Source: Trebouxia sp. TZW2008 (taxonomy: Eukaryota; Chlorophyta; Trebouxiophyceae; Trebouxiales; Trebouxiaceae). Taken from it: DNA of 64,000 bases. Below the pieces are notes generated by a model. That model saw only the letters and a list, made by a program, of their open reading frames with translations. It searched no databases and was not told the origin of the DNA. The stretch's first letter is position 1. Each line of letters opens with the position of its first letter. The position numbers and the translations under genes are program-made. Below, piece after piece: positions 1-11,800 of this stretch. Where the stretch lies: assembly GCA_002118135.1 (NCBI GenBank), contig BDIU01000211.1:1-64000 (forward strand). The letters run 5' to 3'.

Positions 1-63
1 AGACTTGTACAACATCAAGGATCTGGTTTGCGTGCCATGATGTAGACATGTGCGGATAAGTCA

Positions 64-1564
64 AACCTGGTCAGGCGTGCATCCTTCATACACAAGCAGC
101 TGATCGCCCTTCAAGCGTAACAAGTGATGTCTCTTCCCATCAGTCAAATCCAAAATCAAAGGAAGTTGGCACATTGCGTGCGCTGCCAGCAAACAACAAA
201 TGACTTGGCCTCTGCCTTCATTGAAGGAATATGGTCTAGGTGAGGCCACTTCTTTCTGCGAGCACACATCAAATGTTGTACAAATGCAATATCAGACAAC
301 ATCAGCAATATTTGCTTTTGAAACCACAAGAATGGAGCTTGACCTCACCTGTGTTGCATGTGGATACTTGATTTGAAATGTTGCTTTATCTTCTGTGGAC
401 TGCTTATGCTCAAAGCCTATTCGCAACATGTTTGTAGCTGAAGCTGCTCTCACAGCAAATGGCAGGACACCTCCATCAATGCCGCCGCTGTAATTTTTGT
501 CTCCTATCCGTACATGATACAATGTTGCTTCATGCAAATCATGCACTTGGTATCCATTGCGCCCCATGCGTACGCCACACGCGTCTAACTGCCTCTGATG
601 ATACTCAAGAAATTTAGGTGTCCCTTTATCTTCAGTTTCAAATTCAGAGTAGTCAAATGGTTCAATGCAAGCCACTCCTGCAACAGCACAGTGTGAGCCG
701 AGTCCATGATGTGTACATCATAAGTGCTGAGAGTGCTGGCAAGAGACTTCACCTAGCTTCAACCAACTCTCACCTGTTGGTGCGTCCAAAGGAAATTCTG
801 CAAACCCATCCACCTCAGTCAACTGCACATCTTGCAACAGCCGGCTTGCCGCTGCCCCTGATATTGATGAGAAGGCAATACTCTTGGCTGAAACGCTTGC
901 CTGGGACAACATTGCTGTAAATACAGCACACAGAGCTTGATGTTGCCAGTAAGACTAGTGTAGAGCAAGGCAGAGCGAGTGCATACACTCTCAACTCACC
1001 CTCTCTTAGCAATCGAATTTCGTTGCACAGATGTTCGATGAGCTGCATTGAGGGCTGCTCCAGTCCTACACATCATGCAAAAGCTTAGCGATTTGTTAGG
1101 CCATACTCAGGTTCAAGGAGTGTCAAAAACGACAATGAGATTTCCAGTGCAAGATCAAGAAGTCATTGGCACACAGTGCATGACGGCATGAGCGCAAGCC
1201 TGAGTCTTTGGCTGAAGAGACTAAGAGCTCTTACTCATCTTGCCAACCCCTATCAGGCAACAATGTGTTCATGCTCAAGATATGCTCCTAGAGATGCATG
1301 GTGCAAGCCAGCCCTTGCCATAGCGCCCGACTATACCAAAGAGGATTGTGTGGCAGAAGCTGAGACGGTGAAGCGAAGCTCACCAGAGGGCAGGGCTGTG
1401 ATCGCGGCCTGAACTCGGTCCAGGAACTTATTCAGCGCGCCCAGCACTTCATGGTCTCGAGCCCCTTTTTCTCTCTTCAGTTCCGCAGCCTTTTGTGCCT
1501 TCAAGTCTTTTAGCTCTTCTTTCAACTCGGCCAACTCACTGCCACAAGCAGTGCTGGAGGCCAT
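64..1564 (-). CDS. Crinkler-like (CR) protein with PD-(D/E)XK nuclease-like domain, 3' end off window
   Basis: I read four exons on the minus strand: 1564-1337, 900-753, 677-349 and 255-64, with phases that join cleanly. Exon 1 encodes a charged coiled-coil header (ELAELKEELKDLKAQKAAEL at its core) that is almost identical to the header of the divergent neighbour. Exon 3 carries a D...E-x-K pattern (D about residue 193, FEHK with E215 and K217). Exon 4 has the hydrophobic strand LILDLTDGKRHHLLRL, which in CR nucleases lies after the catalytic strand. CR proteins are modular eukaryotic effector-like proteins with restriction-endonuclease-type domains (established for the class). Reading through at 64 gives a stop at 61, but CCAG|GTTTGA may be a donor, so the gene may continue left. 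No kinase part is seen. Family assignment is from motif recall, moderately sure. Confidence 0.6.
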
Positions 1565-2462
1565 CCTGACGACGAAAAGACACGGTTCAATGGCAGACAA
1601 GCGTAACGCCGAGATACCTTCCAGGATTTCGTACCTCAGAGCAGCGCAATCGGAAAGGTCGACCAAGATCTATCAGGTGGAAACCGTTACTTCAGGCCAA
1701 AGCGGAGCTTCAGGTGTGCCGGAGACTGAGCACTGTGTGCCTACAGTACTGTACATGCAAGAATGCAACGATAGATCAGCCAGCTATGGGCGACGATCTC
1801 GGCAACCTGCTGAGTCGTTAATTTGACCAAAACCTGCCAATTGTGCAAACCCCAACATGACCTAAAATACCCCTCCATAAATTGGGTTGGAGGTCAAGCT
1901 ATTTGTCAGGCGGTCTTTTAGGTCACGATGGGGTTTGCACAATTGGCAGGTTTTGGTCAGATCAACGACTCAGCAGATTGCCAAGATCGTCGCGCGTAGC
2001 TGGCTGAATTGTCGATGCACTCTTGCACGTACAGTACTCTTGCACGTACAGTACAGTAGACACAGAGTGTTCAGTCTCCGACACACCTGCAGCTCCGCTT
2101 TGGCCTGAAGTGACGGTTTTCACTTGATAGATCTTGGTCGACCTTTCCGATTGCGCTGCTCTGAGGTACGAAACTCTGGAAGGTGTCTCGGCGTTACGCT
2201 TGTCTGCCATTGAACCGTGTCTTTTCGTCGTCAGGATGGCCTCCAGCACTGCTTCTGGCAGTGAGTTGGCCGAGTTGAAAGAAGAGCTAAAAGACTTGAA
2301 GGCACAAAAGGCTGCGGAACTGAAGAGAGAAAAAGGGGCTCGAGACCATGAATTGTTGGGCGAGCTGAATAAAGACCTGGACCGAGTCCAGGCCGCGATC
2401 ACAGCCCTGTCCTCTGGTGAGCTTCGCTTCACCGTCTCAGCTTCTGCCACACAAGCCTCTTT
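1338..2462. repeat. Large inverted repeat (~540 bp arms, ~40 bp spacer) holding two divergent first exons
   Basis: The left arm (about 1338-1875) and right arm (about 1912-2462) are reverse complements at roughly 90 percent identity by eye. The centre is the stretch around CAAAACCTGCCAATTGTGCA (left) and its complement (right, about 1937-1955). The arms encode the same coiled-coil start in opposite directions. One clear difference is a doubled TCTTGCACGTACAGTA segment in the right arm near 2028-2060. Confidence 0.9.
1565..2235. promoter_or_regulatory. Shared divergent promoter region of the two CR genes, itself palindromic
   Basis: The two ATGs (1564 minus, 2236 plus) face apart and the 671 bp between them belong almost entirely to the inverted repeat. 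Each gene therefore has a near-identical upstream sequence. No TATA-like box can be defended by eye. Confidence 0.5.
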
Positions 2463-5423
2463 GTTGTACTCAAGCACCAAGTAAGCCCTGCCTTCATCTT
2501 GTACGCATTGGCTTGCCTGTGTTCACGTCATTTTGCGCTCCATCCAGTTGAAAACTAGGTCAGGCGTGTATCAAGTATCAAATGAGTGTAAAAACTGGTT
2601 GCACTGCACAGCTCTGGGGACAGAAACCATTGAAAATGCCTCATGATTGCAGTGCATATTCATGTTCAATAATTAGCACACTGACTTGAAAGCTGACAAC
2701 TGGCTGATGTATTTGTGCACAACATCACATGGTGCTGACATGCTCTCTACCGTCACCTTTGTCTATGGCCGGGCTCTTATCAGCCTCCATGCACACATTT
2801 TTCTTGCTTTGGTGTGGCAAATCAGGGTCATTCAACATATGTTTTGACCTCCCAACATATCTTGCGGTGTATGCATGCAGTGCGCCAGGAGCCACATCAG
2901 CAGCTAGAGACATGTGACGAAGGTATGCATACAAGAAGCTGAACTTGCCGCATTTTTGTCCCAAGTGCGTTCTTGTGTGCTGCTTATGTTTCAAAGCTGA
3001 AGGCAGATGCACAATCACAACAGATGTGCTTACTTTGCTGGATGCACATGCCAGCTCAACTAGGCCGAAGCGCAGTTGTGAGTACAAGCCCTGCTATGTT
3101 TGTCATCCCGCTGTACTTTGGATAACAATTCTTTTGTATGTCTCATGGTATAGTGCTGACGTCGAATCCATTTTCCTTACCTACGATTTGCATTTCTTGG
3201 GCCGAGAGCAGGCCCACATACATTCAATCAATACATTCAGTCAATACAATTTCTTCTGCATCATTTGGAAAACAATTTACATACACAATACCTGGTAAGG
3301 CTGATCACAAACCAATGGCAGGTGACCTGTTGTTGTTCTGCTGTCACAACTATTTGTGTCACAAGGGTCCTGAGCAAGCCTTGTGCTGCAGATCTTACTG
3401 GCCAGTATGTGCGCCACCTTTTGGAGCCTACCTTCTGCAGTGTGCCAACAGCTGCTGAGATTCCGGCCTTGTTTCAGTCCGCGCTGCGCATTTCAGGCAC
3501 CCTCCCCTTTCCAGTTCCAGATGTGTTCTATGAGTCTCAGAGGCGGCAGAACGGCGACATGAAGCATTACCTGGCACCAGTATCAAAGTCTGCAGCTGTA
3601 AAATTCAGCTCTAAACTTCATGATGTACTCACAAAGAGCTTCCCTACGGGAGCAGAGATGGTACAAGCAGGTCTGTTTCTGGCTGACATGTTTAGCATCC
3701 GCTTGCTTGTGTTCTGTGGGCTGTGGTGTGTCACATGAACAGTTCTTGTGCTTTGCCATTGGTTTTTATTGATTCATGTGGCATGTCAGCACCCTGACGC
3801 CAAATTCATACCAAGAACAAGTGATGCTGGCATGTAGGGCATTTTGATCAGCTTGTCTGTGAGATGCTGGAGCTCTTGGATCAATACGCTGGTCGCCTCA
3901 ATTTGAAGCGCAAACGGAATGAGGGCGAAGCGTCTCCGACCTTGAGTGCAAAGCGCCCTGATCTCTGTTTGCTTGTGAGGGATGCTCTTCTGTTCAAAGG
4001 TGAAGATAAGACTGATGCGAGCAACCTTAACCAGGCTGTAGCTGAGCTAAAGCAGAAGATGCGTCGCTGGAGTCAAAGCTATCATGGGAAGGTAATTCTG
4101 TCACATTGACATAAGCTTGGTGCCATTGCAGGGGTACTGTCATTGACAAAGACCATGAGCTTTGCCTTATAGATTGCTTACAAAAACAAGTTTCAGTAGC
4201 AGTGATAGAACAGCATAGAAATGGTTTGGGTTGAGCATGAGAGTGTTTTCTGGTCTTGCTGTCCTGTAGCTGCTGATTGTGGATCCTGTCTGGCATCAAG
4301 AGCACTATATTAAATGCATGCATCTAGGACATGTATGCCAGGTTGATGGTGACAGCAGCTGCAGCTGCTTTCAATCAAGGCAGCATTCAAGGAGACAACT
4401 CGAATTGGGTGTGAACAGGGCTAAAGCCATTCTGGTTATTCTCAACAAGGCTCGTTGACTGGCTAGTAGTTGTAGTCCTCCGCCCTCTCTTCTTCCTATA
4501 TCATGGCCTAGTCAAATTTCATGATTTGGCAATGAAATGCAGTGTGACACTGTTGTTGTGCACTGCAGGTTGAATTTCTGCTATGCTATGCAATGGCTGG
4601 AGGCCATGTCAGGATTTGCATGCTACGACATGAAGACGCAGACAGCTGCCAGGTTTTAAGTGGCGATCACAGCATCTATGACATCAGAGGCAGAATTGAG
4701 CTCCTACGCATTGCTGTTTTGTTGTATCGCATTCTGGCAATACAACAAACCCAGTTGCCAAGTGATGCGGTGCCGCTGGGAAGTCAGCGAGTGTTCTCTT
4801 CTGGCACAACTATCACTGTTATGGAAGACTATGTCATCAAGCGTGTGGACCTTCAAAAGCAAAAGCATCTTGTTGACCAGCTTTCAGAGCTTCAGATGTT
4901 GTACAAGGCAACAGCAGCCAGTAAGCATCTCATACGGTCTAAAGATGGCCCATACATCCATACCAAGTACACAGTCAGTCTGTATCCTTTTGGTGAACAG
5001 CTGTGGCCTGAAAATCTCACAGTCAGAATAACATCACAGGCACAGCTCCAAGCAGCTATCAGATGCATATTGCATGCCCTAAAAGATCTTCACGCTGCAA
5101 ACTTTGCGCACACTGACATTCGGTGGCCAAATGTGATAAAGTGCAGCAGTAATGCATTTTGCTTGATTGACTTAGAGACAGCAGTGGAGCTGGGGTGCAA
5201 GTGGAGTGCTGCAAAGCATGGCCCCAGGCGCATCTGCTGGCCAGACAAGATCTTGACCAGGGGCAAGTACACAGAAGAGTCAGACTTGATGTTGGTGGGT
5301 CAAATGCTGAAACAACCTGAACTGCCATCCCTTGATGAAGCTGGTGATCTTTTCGCTAAGCAGCTGTTGGCCAAATCAATTTCAGTGGAAAGCGCCCTGC
5401 ACCATGTCTGGCTTCAGCCTTGA
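2236..5423 (+). CDS. Crinkler-like (CR) protein: coiled coil, PD-(D/E)XK nuclease, protein kinase
   Basis: Four exons: 2236-2480, 3366-3670, 3838-4091 and 4569-5423 (552 aa; the second acceptor at 3365 is the least certain). The header (residues 1-82) is the coiled coil shared with the divergent gene. The middle has a basic KRKR run (207-210, possible nuclear signal) and then RPD...FKGEDK with D225, E239 and K241, the PD-(D/E)XK pattern. The last exon is a kinase-like fold: VIKRV lysine 359, HTDIRWPN with D451 and N456, and LIDLE with D469 in place of DFG. The order nuclease then kinase is a known CR effector architecture. A TGTAA motif at about 5576, the green-algal type of polyadenylation signal, follows the stop. 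Whether it acts in host defence, transposon biology or parasitism cannot be told from sequence. Confidence 0.65.
2725..3087 (-). other. Open frame of unknown nature inside the first intron of the kinase-bearing CR gene
   Basis: A 120-codon minus-strand frame with balanced composition (for example RARYVGRSKHML-like basic stretches) lies antisense in the intron 2481-3365. It could be an exon of a nested or decayed mobile gene, or chance. No domain recognised. Confidence 0.2.
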
Positions 5424-5777
5424 ATTCAGAGTCATGCATGACACTCAGCTGTTTGTTGTCTCATGCTACAGGAAATTGTCGAGTGTGCGTGAGTGCTGCA
5501 TGTCTTTGTAGCTGTTCAACAACACTATGGCTCTAGGGCTTCTACGTTATGTTGGTATGCACATTGCGTTCTTCTGTAATGTATTTATTCCATATTTGAA
5601 GATGTACATATCGTGTGTCATTTATTACATCTGGAACAAGTTGTCAAATTGATCAACAACAATTCGTTACTACCTACACGAGCACTATTTTCTGCCCTAA
5701 ATGGAGTCCATTGTCCGACGGTCGGGTTGACATAGCTGACACCTTCTGCTCTGCTTTCACAGTCAGGTAGGGCATTA

Positions 5778-5870
5778 GGGACTAGTTAAGGGGGGGTCTG
5801 GTGCAGCCAGACCCGCCCCGGGGGGGGTGCGGACTAGGTACTAGTTAAAATAGGGGACTAGTTATTGTCC
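5778..5870. repeat. Three GGACTAGTTA-type repeats around a G-rich hairpin
   Basis: GGGACTAGTTA at about 5778, a variant TAGGTACTAGTTA at about 5837 and GGGGACTAGTTA at about 5853 flank a perfect 7 bp stem (GGTCTGG, loop, CCAGACC, 5795-5813) and an eight-G run. Function unknown; it could be the edge of a small transposon. Confidence 0.5.
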
Positions 5871-6161
5871 CCAGCTGTTTGTAATTTGAACACTGAGCAG
5901 GACAGACGGCACAACAATTGCTCTGGCATAGAACACACAATTTGAACATATGCTGTTCAAATGCAGTGCAAAAAATTGCATAGATGCAGGAATGATCTCA
6001 GCCAGCAAAACTACTACAATTGCGCTCACTACTTGACTGGCTACTGGTTGAGCTTCGTGGCTTTTTTTTTTGCCATTGAGCCACTCCTTGTCTGACCTGG
6101 CCTTTTTGTCTGCCCGCTCAGCTGCAGCTGCTTCAACTGGAGGCAATTTGCCATCCTTGGC

Positions 6162-6709
6162 CTACCTAGCTATGGCTTTCTGATTGGTGTGCTGAAACTT
6201 CGTAGGATCTTTGCCTTTGCTGATGACATATAGAAGGCATTCATGGCCAGCAAATGGCACATGACCAAAGAATTTTGAGCATTGTCCACACTTGCCTGTA
6301 CCTCCAGCACCTCCTCTCCCTAAGCCACGACCCAAGCCTTGGTCATCATGTGGTGGCTGTAGCTGAATTTGGGCTGCGCAAATGCTTGATGCTGCAGCTG
6401 GCAAGCCATTGATTGCAGAGGTTGCAAGAGCGACCTCAGCTTGGCTTGCCTGCAACACAATGTGTTTCTCGTAGGCCTTCAAATCACTTTCACACTTGAG
6501 GTACAGATTGCACAATGTGCCAGTTTGCTCCCAAGCAGTGACTGCCCTGAGATTGAAATCTCTGCAGAAGCTGAGCCAGTTAGTTTTGCCCCTTTTGGTA
6601 TGCAGCAAAAACAAAAAGCATGCTCTTCCAGTGATTTGACAGGCTTGACGAAGTCTATAATTTCCAGTTTTCTGCTTTGTTTCCCTCGCCTTCGAAAATA
6701 GTCTGGCAC
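6162..6709 (-). other. Possible decayed ORF with CxxC...H...HxC motif
   Basis: Two overlapping minus-strand frames (6614-6162 and 6709-6479) look like one coding segment with a frame change near 6600. The longer one ends with a Gly/Arg-rich hinge followed by CGQCSKFFGHVPFAGHEC, a possible zinc-binding cluster, close to its stop. Such tails occur in mobile-element proteins, but I do not recognise the family. Confidence 0.25.
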
Positions 6710-8817
6710 TTTGCTTATGTTTTTAGGGTTTATGCCTGTTCCTCAAGCACAGAAAAGCCGATGATCTGTCATGCAGGTCTGTCTTTCAAGCAGCTTGCTT
6801 GGGTTGCCACAGTCATCATGTATCAAATACTGAGCACTTGGGCCCTATTAGCGCATAGTGCATCCATAAGTTTCAGGTCAGCAGTGCATTCTTAGCAGTC
6901 TGACCAATCCAAGGTCACTGGAATGCCTGGGCAATGTCACAAAATGGGACAATACATGTGCTGCCAACATCAGTCACTAGAGTTGCAAGTGTGACGCCGC
7001 TGCATAGCAGAATCAGCATGGTTCTGCGTAACTATAGTCCTGTCTGCTTGTGTCAAGCATCCATGATGCACTAGACTTGCATAAAATATGGTCACGACAA
7101 TTGCAAGAGCGCCATACACTTCATTTGCAATTGTGCAAATTTCAGTAGTCTTCGGCACCAATTGCATAAGTCAGCACTTGTTCTCGCTCAGCAAGAGCAA
7201 CGCATGTCCATGTGGTTGCTTGCGACTCAAGCATGGTCAATAAGCAGCTCAGCTCAATGGAAAGCACGCCGCAACTGGTTCATGTGCAATGTTGTGCTTG
7301 TAGAAAACCTTTCTGTAGTCAGCACTGTTGTAGGGCTGCCAAAGTTCCTGTAGCAAACCCCAGCCCTGCAAACATGCTGCATCCGTTCATGCTTGATCAT
7401 TCAAAATGCATGCTTGACAGGCTCAGCAATCCAGCAAGGCACGTGCTGGAATACTCAACTGTCTCCAACCAGTCAAGTCTGCAAACATTCTGCCATGACT
7501 TGAGCAAGGTGTCGTGACATGACAGCCTGTACAGTTTAGACGACCAGGTCGTCACTTTGACCTGTGTGTGAATACCAATTGCATGCATACTGGCTTGCAG
7601 CTATAAAACGGAAGTCTGTGCCATCAGGCGTCATAGTGGAAGCATCTGTTAGTGGAGACAGCCCAAGTGCAGCTGGGTGTACAATGAATGCCTGACTAGT
7701 GGCATGCGCCAGCCACTTTGTTGTGTACATTGCAGCGAAATTTTATCTGAAAAAGAACAGCAGCCCACATGTTCCCTTCAGCCTGTTGCCATGCAGTCAC
7801 CAATGACATAGTTGATGCGCAACTCTTGTTCTCAATGCATTGCACTTGTCTTCAGGTGTTCCGGATGCTGGACTACACACACCCAACACATCTGCTGGCA
7901 AGTGTAGCGCATTTGTTGTACACCACCAGCTGTTGTTTTTATTTGAATGAGTTGAGGTGTGTGTTAATGCAATGTGGCTTTGCGTGAAATTGCAACAGAG
8001 GCAGCAAACTGCTTCTGAGCACACCTTGACCACGGACTTGGGCCATCACTAGCAGACATGTAGGTTGTGATTATGTAGTGCAGAGGTGTGCATGAATGGG
8101 CTTGAGCTCATTACCTTTCGGAACTTGGCAAGACCCCTATCGCACATCAATTCATCCCATAACAGTTGGTGGCAGTGCGCTATTCGCCCCACCCTGCGTT
8201 ACACACCAAGTCATGCTGTTCGCTTGAAACAAGGGAGTGAAATGAGCAAGTCTCGCGATGAATGTTGTTATGGTTATGAAGTTGACCTCTACAGTCTGAT
8301 GTCAGGCACAAGACATTCCATGCACGTCATTTTATCCCGAAAGTGCCAGTACTTCAATGGACAGAACGTAGTTGGAATATTCAATGAAAGCTTAGATGAG
8401 TCACAATGCAGAGCTTCATGGCAGCACATCAGTGTGCTCTCAGCTCAATCCTCAGGCAGGTGACAATGCAGTTGTCGAGATGTTCAGGATGCAAGCGTCA
8501 ATGTGTTTATGATACCTGATGCAGGTGTCAATGTGTGTGAATCAGCAGGTCATGGCCACAAGCATGATGGGCTACAGCACAGCACCATAACATTTGAGCA
8601 GGAGTCAAACTGACACGCCCAGGAAGGGCAAGGCACCCAAATTTATACACGGGAACAAAGCTGTGTTGGCCAGAAAAGGCAAATGCGATGCACCTGAAGT
8701 TGTGCACACAAATAAACGTTTTAGGTCAGACCCAAAAGTCAAAAGGGAGCATGAACGCTATCTGGGACCCATGGTAGCCACTGTGAGTAGAAGCAGCCCT
8801 GAGTCAGAAGAAACAAA

Positions 8818-11800
8818 TCACCTGAAGTTGTGGGCAGGAATGAAGCTGTATCGCCATGCTTGTTTTCTAGCTATATCAGCCTCCATCTCCTGTGTATTGG
8901 GAAGCACAAAGTCACCCTGCACACATACAGCTAAGTACAGCAGGAGCAGCAGCAGCAGCAGCAGCAGCAGCCCTAGTCCCAGCAACAGTCACAGCAACAG
9001 CAACGGCAACGGCAACAGCACTCCATGTCGATGTTGCACGCATTCTATGCCCCAGTCACTGCACATTCTGTAAGGGCTGATCCCAAGTCTATGTGTTCAA
9101 TGGCAAATATGAAGGGTGGCAGGGGGAAAGAGGGGGCGGGGGCGCTGTGGGCCACAGTCACTGCAAATTCTTTAAGGACTGATCCCGAGTCTATGTGTTC
9201 AGTGGCAGATATGAAGGGTGGCAGGGGAAAAGGGGGGCGCAGGGTTTGGGGTGTGGGCTTACTTGTAACAGTGCAGCCAGCCATTCTGCTTGTAGGCCGC
9301 TGGTTGTGACTGCATTGTAGGTGATCACCTCGCTACCCACAAATGCTAGACCCTGCAACAACCACACATGCTGATCATGCTTGTTGCTCGACTCACAGGC
9401 CCCGTCTAGCTCCACCAATCACTATGATCAAGCCTACTGTTTCTGAAGTCAAATTTCACAACCTGCTATGAAGGACCACAGGCACGGCACGCAATTCAAC
9501 ACACTTGACACCTTTCAACTGCAAAGTATTGACTAACTAAATGACCAAATGACTGAGCAACCAGGTGAATAACATAGCACAACATCTGAATCTTTTGTTG
9601 GAGAGCATTGAGTGACAAAATGACAATGGCAGAGCAACCATTGACATTGCTTGCATATCAGAGCAATGTGTTATGCAGTTCATTCATTGCACTGTTTGTT
9701 GATTGCAAACAGCACTCTGGCTCGCTGTGTTGCCAGTGACACATTACACTGCGTGTTGTCTCACTGGCACAACTGGAACACCAGTCAACAAAAGGAGCTC
9801 AACGTGTAAGTGTTTTGGTGCAAATCACCTGCACATGAGGGGGGATGGTGTCTCTGTACAATGGAGTGCCTTCCTCTGTTTGATGTAGCTGTTTCAACAC
9901 ATCTTTTGACAGGTAGTCATATTTTCGGTCAAAGCCGGTGGCATAAATGACCAAATCAGCTGCTATGTGTTGGCTTGATGCTGTTTGCAAACCTCCCTCT
10001 GTGAAGCGCTCAGCTTGACCTGCTTGAAACACGCAACAGTGAGTACAGAGTAGTGAGTAGCATGTAGCGAGCAGTGAGTGGTGAGCAGTGAGTAGTGAGC
10101 AGCCTTGACGTGCAAAACAGCGTTCATCAACAGGGTTGCTGTGTTTGACACATGCATTCTTGCATTGCATGCAAGACTTCGGAAAGACGGCACCACTTAC
10201 CAGCAGCATGAGCCATGTCGTTGTGTTGACCATAAGAGTCAGCTTGGTAGTCCACCTGAAATAAAAAGAAAAGAAATGAAAAAAAGAGAAAAGAAAAGGA
10301 AAAAAAAAGAAAAGAAAAGAAAAGAAAATAGCCTGATTTTTGCTCAAGCGCAGGTGCTTCAGGAAAAGAGTGGCCTTGCAGCAGCATGGGCAGTGGAGCC
10401 CGTCATGAGGTCAGAGTGAACTAGCTACACAAGTCAGCTTGATGACCCTGGAGTGCCCACCTGGAATGACCTTGATCTTGCCTGAGCGCAGGTGCTTTAG
10501 GAAAATGGAGCCTGCGTTTATGGTTCCCAGCTCCGCAAAGGTATCTTCCTCAGCACCTCTAGTTGGAATCATCTCAGGTGGTAACCTGCGGGTGCATGAG
10601 ATCGAAGCATATTGGACTTTCATGGAAGCAGTTCATTGCATCATTATACACATAGATGCTGGGTTCCAAAGCCTGCCTAGCAGGCATAAAACCTAGCACT
10701 CAGAATTCCAGAATTTAGTCATGCTTTCTTCCCTGCTCAGTCATGCACCCCATCACAAGAACCGTGATGTAACCCTGAAAATGCTTAGTGATGGCAAATG
10801 GTCAGTGTTGTAAATACATATTGACCGAATATCTGGGTGAATGAAACGTGTCATAGCTGCATGCTGTACATGGCAGTCTGCATTGCATGTTAGCTCAGCA
10901 ACTCATGAACATGGAATGGCAGCCAATCAGGTTCTCTCGCAAAGTGTACCTTTTCAGCAAGATACTGAACCACGCCTGACTTGGAATGCGATTGCACCAA
11001 GTGCCACTTACAATAAGGCTTAGTAAGACATGCAAGGGAACATAAATGTGTGCATTAGCAGTGTTGCAAAAGAGCCTTCTTGCCTAGACTGCCATGGCAA
11101 AAGCCAGCCTACTGATTTCCATATAGCACGCTTTACAGGTCTCATGACGGCATGAAAAAAGCTTGTCAACCCTGGCAAACTGGGGTAGCTGCTGGGGTAG
11201 GGGTGGGTAGTCAGCCACACCCCAAAGCGGGAGTACTTGATGTAGTTGCAGGGCACTATGCCAAGTATGTTCAAGGGCATGAAGAAGTGAGCCTGCATAG
11301 CAATAGAGACACCGTAACAAATCAGGCATAGAAAGCACTTGTGAACCTTAGCAGAGTGGGGTAGCTGCTGGGGTAGGGGTGGGTAGTCAGCTACACCCCA
11401 AAGCGGGAGTACTTGATGTAGTTGCAGGGCACTATGCCAATCATGTTCAAGGGCAGGAAGAAGTGAGCCTGCATAGCAATAGAGACACCGTAACAAATCA
11501 GGCAGAGAAAGCACTTGTGAACCTTGGTAGACTGGGGTAGCTGCTGGGGTACAGGTGGGTAGTCAGCTACACCCCAAAGCAGGAGTACTCGATGTAGTTG
11601 CAGGGCACTATGCCAAGTATGTTCAAGGGCATGAAAACGTGAGCCTGCATAGCATCTAAGATACTGAGACACATGAAGCAGGAGTTCAGGAATATTCAAG
11701 CCCAGTCCAGTAAACTCTCTTTGTAAGCACACTTGATGTAGGACAATCTGTATGTAAGGACAACGCCATTGGTACCCAATCACTGCATTCAGACTGCAGT

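Larger units (their letters stand above)
5424..8817. other. Gene-poor interval between CR gene and monooxygenase
   Basis: After the 3' end of the kinase-bearing CR gene I see no gene I can defend. The interval holds a GC-rich hairpin with short repeats (5778-5870), a Cys/His-bearing minus-strand frame (6162-6709), and plus-strand frames at 7212-7517 (with CCACRKPFCSQHC) and 8086-8463 without a recognisable domain. It may contain decayed mobile DNA. Confidence 0.4.

Noticed and set aside
8594..9073. Plus-strand 159-codon frame with a Ser run
   Set aside because: It overlaps the last monooxygenase exon (8916-8818) on the other strand, and its Ser run is the CAG microsatellite.
9799..10387. Phe/Ser-rich minus-strand frames of 86 and 182 codons
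   Set aside because: Produced by the (TTTTC)n tract and intron read-through around two true monooxygenase exons.
11020..11783. Three overlapping minus-strand frames of 84-164 codons taken as a separate membrane protein
   Set aside because: They are the multiplied monooxygenase exon read with and without its introns.
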